Shown here: in pieces, positions 58,415 to 64,000 of the stretch
Layout of the letters: each line of letters opens with the position of its first letter
How positions within the stretch are numbered: position 1 is the stretch's first letter
Assembly (NCBI GenBank): GCA_017889585.1
Contig: JAGFZX010000021.1
Coordinates: 38,411 to 102,410, forward strand
Direction of reading: 5' to 3'
Source: Bacillota bacterium
GTDB lineage: Bacteria > Bacillota > Negativicutes > DSM-13327
DNA: 64,000 bases
Position numbers and translations under genes: made by a program
The notes under the pieces: model-generated
Told to the model about the DNA's origin: nothing
Databases searched by the model: none
What the model saw: only the letters and a program-made list of their open reading frames with translations

Positions 58415-59800
58415 ATGCGTATTAAAAAATTTATGTTTTGTGCGTCTGTATGTATGTTGGTGTCAGCCATTTCAGTGACAGGACAGGCTGCTGAGAAACA
58501 ACAAGATAAATTGAATGATGTTAATAAGGATAAAACACCAATTGTCATTGAAGCTGATAAACTATCCTTTAGTGATGTAACAGGTGATCTATTTGCTGAG
58601 GGCCATGTAGTTTTAAAGAAAAATACAGAAAGTATTTTGAGTGATTATATGCGCGGCAATAGTAAGCAGACAGAAGTATGGATTGATGGTAAAGCTACGC
58701 TACAGCAGCCCAATACTGAGCTTATTGGTACAGGTGCACATTATAATTACACAAGTCGCGTAGGAAGTATGCAAAAGGTTATTGGTACAGTAGGTAAAGG
58801 ATATGTTACTGGTGGTAATATGGAAATCTTCCCGACTAAATTGGTGGCCCATGATGGCACAATTACTGGATGCCCAGCTATAGTGCCTGACTATCATATC
58901 AGTGCTGAGAAGTTAGAAATCTGGCCTGGTGACAAGATGATTGCATACAATGCTAAATTTTGGATTGGTAATACAGTGATTTTTTCATTACCCAAATATC
59001 AAACCTCGCTCATCAAAAATGAGGGTGAAAGTGCATTTCCCCGCATTGGTTACAATTCTAGTAATGGATTTATGATTCACCAATATTTGGAGTATCCTTT
59101 TGGGGATAGATTAGCGATGTTTGGTGATTTGACATACTATTCTAAACGCGGTTTTGAGCCTATATATGGCTTTGTCAGCCGTCAGTCAAACTATACACTA
59201 AAACTCTACCAAGGCAACGAAGAAAATAGTGATAATGAATGGGTCAAGAAGGAACCAGAACTGATGCTCAAAATGAAACCTAAACGTTTCGGACAAGTTG
59301 TCGGTGATGTTACCATTACCAGTGGTAAGTGGACAGAAGGTGCTATCTCAGGCACGCGACAAGATTATAAAGTGTATTTTAGTCGTGATCCGATTAAGCT
59401 TGGCAGTAAAGTTACGCTAAAAGTCGGTACAGGCTGGGAAAAAATAGATTATGGCTATGGCAACTCTACTAATAATATATGGAGTTTTAATACGATTGTA
59501 ACAGCAAAGCCCAATGATCGATTAGAAACATGGGTAGGTTATCATAATAACAACCAATCAGGAAAATCTGTATATGAATATGATGACATTGACATTCCAC
59601 GTAAAGTGTCTGGCGGTTTTATGTATAAAATCGATAAAATGAATGCTGTTGGCGTGAAGATGGACTATGATGTCGATCTTAACAAAGTTAAGGATGTAGA
59701 CTACACATGGAAACGTAATTTACACTGCTTTGAAGGTGATATTACCTATCGTGCCAAGCGGGACGAGTGGAGATTCAAAGTCGATACATTGAAATGGTAG
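58415..59800 (+). CDS. lptD: LPS-assembly protein LptD, short form
   Basis: 461 residues, against about 780 in E. coli. Signal peptide 1-26 (ending TGQAAE). The N-terminal OstA jellyroll (~40-190: TPIVIEADKLSFSDVTGDLFAEGHVVLKK, HYNYTSRVG, AHDGTITGCPAIVPDYHISAEKLEIWPGDKMIAYNAKFWIGNTVIFSLPKY) is typical of LptD. The barrel is short (~200-461). Two cysteines remain in the mature part (in TGCPA and LHCFEG), enough for one disulfide. It is the outer-membrane end of the Lpt bridge, 10 kb from lptCAB. A TATAAT lies at 58336. Confidence 0.85.
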   Translation: MRIKKFMFCASVCMLVSAISVTGQAAEKQQDKLNDVNKDKTPIVIEADKLSFSDVTGDLFAEGHVVLKKNTESILSDYMRGNSKQTEVWIDGKATLQQPNTELIGTGAHYNYTSRVGSMQKVIGTVGKGYVTGGNMEIFPTKLVAHDGTITGCPAIVPDYHISAEKLEIWPGDKMIAYNAKFWIGNTVIFSLPKYQTSLIKNEGESAFPRIGYNSSNGFMIHQYLEYPFGDRLAMFGDLTYYSKRGFEPIYGFVSRQSNYTLKLYQGNEENSDNEWVKKEPELMLKMKPKRFGQVVGDVTITSGKWTEGAISGTRQDYKVYFSRDPIKLGSKVTLKVGTGWEKIDYGYGNSTNNIWSFNTIVTAKPNDRLETWVGYHNNNQSGKSVYEYDDIDIPRKVSGGFMYKIDKMNAVGVKMDYDVDLNKVKDVDYTWKRNLHCFEGDITYRAKRDEWRFKVDTLKW

Positions 59801-59820
59801 GAAAAAGGGGTTTACCAATA

Positions 59821-60819
59821 TTGCATAATTCACTATTACAAATTATAGAAAAGATGCAAGATCGCAAAATAATGGTCATTGGTGACATTGTAGCTGATGT
59901 ATATCTAGAAGGCAAAATATCTCGAATTTCACGGGAAGCTCCTGTACTCATCCTGGAACATACTGCCGAAAAGGTTGTGCCTGGTGGTGCTTCTAATGCT
60001 GTGCATAACACCGCCACATTGGGTGGTAATGTATACGCTGTCGGTGTCGTGGGGGATGATTTCGCCGGACAGGAGCTCACGAGAATATTACAAAGTAAAA
60101 CAGTGGAAACCGCAGGTTTGATTATTGATGCCAGTCGCCCTACCATTACCAAAACACGGGTTATGGCAGGTGGTCAGGCGACAGTGCGTCAACAGGTAGT
60201 ACGTATAGATAAAGAAAGTAAACAAGCCTTGGATACTAGAATTGAACAGGCAGTCAAGGACTATATTACCTTGCATATTAACCAAATGCATGGCGTAGTG
60301 ATCAGCGATTATGGTAGTAACACTGTTACGCCAAGCATTATAGCCAGTGTGATCGATATTTGCCAAGGGAGAAACATTCCCTGCATGGTGGATTCACGGT
60401 ATAATATAATGGCCTATCATGGCGTTACTGTGGTCAAACAAAATGAATCGGAAGCAGCGAAAGCAGTAGGTTATGATATTATTGATCAAGGGACACTCCA
60501 GAGTGCCGGCAGCACGATTCTCGAAAAACTTGATGCTCAGGCTGTACTTATCACCCTCGGACCTGATGGTATGGGGCTGTTTGAAAAATCAGGTAAGTTT
60601 ACGCAAATTCCTGTAACCAATAAAAGTGAAGTCTATGATGTAACAGGTGCAGGTGATACAGTAGTATCAACCATGATTTTAGCCCTAGCGGCAGGAGCGT
60701 CCTATGAACATGCAGCCCGTTTATCAAATTTTGCTGCTGGTATTGTAGTGAAAAAACCAGGCACAGCAACCACCACGCCAAGCGAGCTGCGCCTGGCGAT
60801 CAGGGAACATTTTGAGTAA
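59821..60819 (+). CDS. hldE1: Heptose-7-phosphate kinase (HldE N-terminal domain, stand-alone)
   Basis: 332 residues from TTG 59821 (AAAAAGGGG 10 bp upstream); an in-frame ATG at 59794 overlaps the lptD stop but has no RBS. PfkB/ribokinase fold: VPGGASNAVHNTATLGGNVYAVGVVGDD and the catalytic DVTGAGDTVVSTMILALAAGAS. It makes D-glycero-beta-D-manno-heptose 1,7-bisphosphate for inner-core LPS. In E. coli it is fused to the nucleotidyltransferase; here the two are separate genes with a truncated repeat between them. Confidence 0.9.
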   Translation: MHNSLLQIIEKMQDRKIMVIGDIVADVYLEGKISRISREAPVLILEHTAEKVVPGGASNAVHNTATLGGNVYAVGVVGDDFAGQELTRILQSKTVETAGLIIDASRPTITKTRVMAGGQATVRQQVVRIDKESKQALDTRIEQAVKDYITLHINQMHGVVISDYGSNTVTPSIIASVIDICQGRNIPCMVDSRYNIMAYHGVTVVKQNESEAAKAVGYDIIDQGTLQSAGSTILEKLDAQAVLITLGPDGMGLFEKSGKFTQIPVTNKSEVYDVTGAGDTVVSTMILALAAGASYEHAARLSNFAAGIVVKKPGTATTTPSELRLAIREHFE

Positions 60820-60900
60820 AACCACGTTAAACACAAAGATCACAAAGGACACAAAGCAAAATTTATTTATAATATCTTCTTTGTGGTAAAAATAGGGTTT
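60820..60900 (-). repeat. Family B repeat, truncated, inverted
   Basis: AACCACGTTAAACACAAAGA, TCACAAAGGACACAAAGC, AT-rich centre, then CTTCTTTGTGGT; the distal arm with the GCGTAGCGG part is missing. It begins at the hldE1 stop codon. Confidence 0.82.
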
Positions 60901-60941
60901 CTCATTTATTTCATAAAAAATGTTACTTAAGTAGGTGCAAT

Positions 60942-61406
60942 ATGAAAACCATACAATTTAATCAAATAAAGAATATTGTAGACCAACTTAAAGCCGATGG
61001 TAAAACAGTAGTTTTCACCAACGGCTGTTTTGACATTCTACATGCTGGACATGTTCGGTATCTGCAGGCTGCTAAGGATCTGGGTGATTGCCTTATTCTG
61101 GGCCTTAACAGCGATCAGTCAGTACGCGCCATCAAAGGTCCCACACGTCCAATAAATCATCAAGAAGACAGAGCCGAAGTAGTATCGGCTCTGTCGGCTG
61201 TTGACTATGTAGTGATCTTTGAGGAACCCACTGCTGAACATTTAGTAGCTGCAATTAAACCAGCCATCTATGTCAAAGGCGGCGACTACAACATACAAGA
61301 TCTTTCCGAAGCCACCATCGCTGCAAAGTACGGCGGCCAAACCATCCTAATCCCAGAAGTCCCAGGGCGTTCATCAAGTAATATTATTAAAAAGATAAAA
61401 GAATAA
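60942..61406 (+). CDS. hldE2: Heptose-1-phosphate nucleotidyltransferase (HldE C-terminal domain)
   Basis: 154 residues, cytidylyltransferase fold. It has the [24 protein letters not shown] motif (HAGH nucleotide-binding), then [44 protein letters not shown] and [12 protein letters not shown]. It activates heptose-1-phosphate to the ADP-sugar. Together with hldE1 and the heptosyltransferase it shows a heptose-containing core. RBS AAGTAGGTG. Confidence 0.92.
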   Translation: MKTIQFNQIKNIVDQLKADGKTVVFTNGCFDILHAGHVRYLQAAKDLGDCLILGLNSDQSVRAIKGPTRPINHQEDRAEVVSALSAVDYVVIFEEPTAEHLVAAIKPAIYVKGGDYNIQDLSEATIAAKYGGQTILIPEVPGRSSSNIIKKIKE

Positions 61407-61419
61407 AAACCCATTAAAC

Positions 61420-61593
61420 TTATTGATTGAGAATCAGCTCATCGTTGAATTGAAAGCCGTTGATAGTTTGCTGCCACTTCATTCAGTACAATTGCTATCT
61501 TACTTGAAAGCAGTAAACCTGCCACTAGGATTATTGATAAATTTTAATGTTATAATGCTAAAGCATGGTATAAAACGTATTATTCTAACTTAA
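61420..61593 (+). pseudogene. C-terminal remnant of a GxxExxY (PDDEXK_3) protein
   Basis: 57 codons with no start read [51 protein letters not shown] and then TAA. This matches the conserved C-terminus of GxxExxY-type proteins (ELKAV, QLLxYLK, GLLINFN, GIKR), a PDDEXK nuclease-fold family. The first ~70 residues of the family are missing. Upstream AACCCATTAAAC resembles a family B left end and family B right-arm sequence follows the stop at once, so the gene remnant sits inside a family B element. Confidence 0.75.
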
Positions 61594-61650
61594 TCCCTTT
61601 GTGGACTTTGTGCTTCTTTGTGCCCTTTGTGTTAAAAAAGGGTTTTCTGC
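61594..61650 (+). repeat. Family B right-arm sequence behind the GxxExxY remnant
   Basis: CCCTTTGTGGACTTTGTGC, TTCTTTGTGCCCTTTGTGTT, AAAAAAGGGTTTTCTGCGTT. No matching left arm lies adjacent, because the GxxExxY remnant is in between. Confidence 0.78.
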
Positions 61651-61679
61651 GTTTGAAATTTTTTATCCGAGGTAAGAAC

Positions 61680-62693
61680 ATGACATATAAAAATATCCTT
61701 ATTGTAAAACTCAGTGCCATTGGTGATGTCATACATGCCTTGCCTGTGGCCCATGCCCTTAAGCAAACTTATCCGAACGCCCGCATTACTTGGGTAGTGG
61801 AAAAGCCTGCCTATGACTTGCTGACTAACAATCCTGATATAGATGAAATTATAATTTTTGATAAGCCGAAGTTTAAATCCCTAATAGGCTTACTAACAAA
61901 CGGCTATAAATTTGCAAGAGAGCTTAAAGCTTACAATTTTGATCTAGCCATTGATCTTCAAGGGCTATTTAAGAGTGCCGCTATTTCCTACCTAAGCGGT
62001 GCACCAAAGCGCTTAGTCTATTGTAACGCACGAGAACAAAGCCACTTAGTAGGACAGCGCATTTGCGGTGAACATGAACAGGGTCATGTAGTAGAAAGAT
62101 ATCTAGATGTAGCGCGGCACCTGGGCTGCAAGGTTAATCAGGTGCTATTCCCCATAAATATTACAGAGTCAGAAGGGCAAAAATCCGAGGCTATTGCTAA
62201 TCATGCCGGACTCAGACTAGAAAATCCCTATGTCGTCCTGGCCCCTGGCACAAACTGGCCATCAAAATGCTGGCCACCCACTCATTTTGCCAAACTGGCA
62301 GACAAACTGTATGATGACAATATTATCCCGGTAATCATCGGCGGGCCGAGTGATAAAAGATTGGCCCAAGAAATCATCGCCAATACTGGGGTGCCACCTG
62401 TTGACCTTACTGGTAAAACGTCAATGAAACAATTGGCCTATATTATAAAAAAATCACAAGCCTTTGTTGGTGGTGACACTGGTCCTATGCATCTAGCAGT
62501 GGCAGTCAGCACGAAGGTAGTGGCTATGTTTGGACCGACTGACCCGCAGCGGAATGGACCTTATGGAGATGAACATAAAGTACTACTTGCGCTCGTACCA
62601 TGTCAAGGTTGCTGGAAGAGGATATGTCCCCAAGGTGATAATTGTATGTCTACAATTAGCGTAGACAAGGTATATGAAAATATAAGTGATTAA
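61680..62693 (+). CDS. LPS heptosyltransferase, GT9 family
   Basis: 337 residues. It starts ILIVKLSAIGDVIHALPVAHALK, the GT9 signature, with FDLAIDLQGLFKSAAISYLSG, VLAPGTNWPSKCWPP and the C-terminal VGGDTGPMHLAVAVSTKVVAMFGPTDPQRNGPYG donor-site block. Most similar in plan to WaaC/WaaF (heptosyltransferase I/II); which of the two cannot be settled here. Start ATG 61680 with GAGGTAAG; the upstream open frame to 61599 only reads the family B half repeat. It follows the hldE genes, whose product it would use. Confidence 0.88.
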   Translation: MTYKNILIVKLSAIGDVIHALPVAHALKQTYPNARITWVVEKPAYDLLTNNPDIDEIIIFDKPKFKSLIGLLTNGYKFARELKAYNFDLAIDLQGLFKSAAISYLSGAPKRLVYCNAREQSHLVGQRICGEHEQGHVVERYLDVARHLGCKVNQVLFPINITESEGQKSEAIANHAGLRLENPYVVLAPGTNWPSKCWPPTHFAKLADKLYDDNIIPVIIGGPSDKRLAQEIIANTGVPPVDLTGKTSMKQLAYIIKKSQAFVGGDTGPMHLAVAVSTKVVAMFGPTDPQRNGPYGDEHKVLLALVPCQGCWKRICPQGDNCMSTISVDKVYENISD

Positions 62694-62714
62694 CTAGAAG
62701 GAGTGTGATATGCT

Positions 62715-64000
62715 TTGACAAAAGTGTATGGGATTATTTTGGCTTCAGGGGTAGGAGAAAGATTTGGGCAGCATATACCTAAACAATTTATTAAAATTGC
62801 TGGTAAAACAATTATCGAACACACCGTAGAAAAGTTTGAAAAAAATGATAATATTGATGAAATCATTATTGTCATTAATCCGACGTTTAGAAGTCTTATG
62901 GAAGAAATTCTTCTGAAGAATAATTATACTAAAGTTAGCAAGTTGTTAAACGGTGGGGCTACACGTCGGGAAAGTTCGGCTGTCGCCATTAATGCTTTGA
63001 CCGATGATCACGCTAAAGTGCTTATTCATGATGCCGTTCGTCCCTTCGTATCTGACAGAATAATTAATGAATGTGTACAAGCATTGGATAAGTATCAGGC
63101 CGTAGATGTGGCTATTCCGGCAGCTGATACGATTATACAAGTTGATGATGAGTCTCATATAACCAATATTCCAAAACGAAAATATATGATGCGCGGTCAG
63201 ACTCCTCAGGCGTTTAGACTCGGGATTATTAAGAAGGCTCATGAATTAGTGGAAACTGATAGTGATGCCAGCTTTACTGACGATTGTGGTCTGATATTAA
63301 AATATCAACTTTCTGAGGTATATGTGGTACAGGGTGAAGAACGCAATATCAAAATAACCTATCCAGAAGAGATCTTTTTAGCTGATAAGTTATTCCAGAT
63401 TAATAGCTTGGCTGTGCCGGAAAGTATTTCCCTAGACAAGTTAAAAAACAAGGTTGTTGTCATCTTTGGCGCTAGCGAGGGTATTGGGCAGAAAACATTT
63501 CAAATGGCGAAGCAGTATGGTGCTAAAAGCTATGGCTTTTCAAGGCGAAACGGCGTGGATGTGGCAGTACTAGCTGATGTTAACAAAGCGTTAGCACAAG
63601 TCTATGCCCAAGAAGGCAAGATTGATTATGTAGTAAATACCGCAGGTAGTTTGAATATGGGAAAACTTGCAACTAGGGATATGCAGGAGATTATAGCTGA
63701 AGTCAATATCAACTATATTGGCTCGGTTCATGTAGCTAAAGCCGCTTTTACATATCTAAAGGAAAGCCAGGGCAGTATGCTACTCTTTACATCAAGTTCA
63801 TATACTAGAGGACGTGCACTTTATTCCATTTACTCTTCGATAAAAGCCGCTATTGTCAATTTGGTACAGGCATTAGCGGAAGAAATGGTAGATGACGGTG
63901 TACGTATAAATGTGATAAACCCTGAAAGGACTGCCACTCCTATGCGATGGAAAAATTTTGGGAAAGAACCGGAAGGAACGCTACTTGATCCGGAAAAAGT
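62715..64000 (+). CDS. Fused cytidylyltransferase / short-chain dehydrogenase (3' end outside window)
   Basis: 428 codons before the right edge, from TTG 62715. N-terminal IspD/TarI-like cytidylyltransferase (~1-225): GIILASGVGERFGQHIPKQFIKIAGKTIIEHT, GGATRRESSA, HDAVRPFVSD, RGQTPQAFR, TDDCGLI. C-terminal SDR (~240 onward): VVVIFGASEGIGQKT (NAD(P) motif), VVNTAGS, and the YSIYSSIKAA region with the Tyr-X3-Lys pair. This is the plan of Bcs1 of Haemophilus influenzae (ribulose-5-phosphate reductase and CDP-ribitol synthesis), pointing to ribitol-phosphate in a surface polymer. An ATG with ideal RBS spacing at 62710 is closed by TGA after two codons; see findings. Confidence 0.85.
   Translation, partial: MTKVYGIILASGVGERFGQHIPKQFIKIAGKTIIEHTVEKFEKNDNIDEIIIVINPTFRSLMEEILLKNNYTKVSKLLNGGATRRESSAVAINALTDDHAKVLIHDAVRPFVSDRIINECVQALDKYQAVDVAIPAADTIIQVDDESHITNIPKRKYMMRGQTPQAFRLGIIKKAHELVETDSDASFTDDCGLILKYQLSEVYVVQGEERNIKITYPEEIFLADKLFQINSLAVPESISLDKLKNKVVVIFGASEGIGQKTFQMAKQYGAKSYGFSRRNGVDVAVLADVNKALAQVYAQEGKIDYVVNTAGSLNMGKLATRDMQEIIAEVNINYIGSVHVAKAAFTYLKESQGSMLLFTSSSYTRGRALYSIYSSIKAAIVNLVQALAEEMVDDGVRINVINPERTATPMRWKNFGKEPEGTLLDPEK

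Noticed and set aside
61599..61679. Longer N-terminus for the heptosyltransferase
   Set aside because: These codons are family B repeat sequence; GT9 proteins begin at the ILIVKLSAIGD strand shortly after ATG 61680.

Overview
The window comes from a low-GC, flagellated bacterium of Firmicutes ancestry that has an outer membrane. The best fit is a member of the Negativicutes, probably Sporomusaceae/Pelosinus-like; the genus is an inference. The evidence is the mbl-type mreB followed by flgF/flgG-type genes as in Bacillus, a SpoIVB-type S55 peptidase, a diderm flagellar set with L-ring and P-ring genes (flgH, flgI), a near-complete lipid A/Kdo/Lpt cluster with lpxI, and outer-membrane porins carrying an N-terminal SLH domain (OmpM type). 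I see no rRNA, tRNA, CRISPR array, prophage or transposase gene.

Layout. (1) 1-5.6 kb: end of an mreB homolog, then flgF, flgG, flgA, flgH, flgI and a short flgJ, closed by a terminator. (2) 5.6-9.4 kb: an exported AMIN/phosphodiester-glycosidase protein, a small membrane-anchored biotinyl-lipoyl-like protein and an S55 peptidase. (3) 9.5-21.5 kb: lipid transport and outer-membrane assembly: mlaE, mlaF, a long mlaD with a barrel-like C-terminus, tolC, tamB (N-terminus missing), a sigma factor, an unknown single-TM protein and bamA. (4) 21.6-34.9 kb: an unknown BamA-adjacent exported protein, three OmpH/Skp-like chaperones, lpxD, a YjbH-like barrel, an lpxL-type acyltransferase, an unusual four-TM ABC permease with an ATPase, lpxC, fabZ, lpxA, lpxI. 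(5) 35-49.6 kb: lpxB, msbA, waaA, lpxK, kdsB, kdsA, kdsD, kdsC, a second lpxL-like gene, lptC, lptA, lptB, one lptF/G and a DUF3084 gene. (6) 50-58.3 kb: three SLH porins and one SLH-less porin, a YqgF-like gene and a decapitated gene. (7) 58.4-64 kb: lptD, split hldE kinase and nucleotidyltransferase genes, a GT9 heptosyltransferase, and a fused cytidylyltransferase/short-chain dehydrogenase running off the right edge.

Together the genes build, tether and populate an LPS outer membrane: lipid A and Kdo synthesis, export by MsbA and Lpt, protein insertion by BamA/OmpH/TamB, phospholipid traffic by MlaEFD, and porins that also bind the cell wall through SLH domains.

Two signals are not explained by the genes. 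First, all four porin genes have a shared 5' leader: a hairpin whose stem changes by compensatory substitutions while its 12-nt loop stays almost constant, followed by a segment complementary to the Shine-Dalgarno region. This looks like an undescribed cis-regulatory RNA. Second, intergenic gaps are filled by about 20 copies of three palindromic repeat families. One element still carries the C-terminal remnant of a GxxExxY (PDDEXK-type) protein between its end sequences, which suggests the short copies are deletion derivatives of a nuclease-encoding element.
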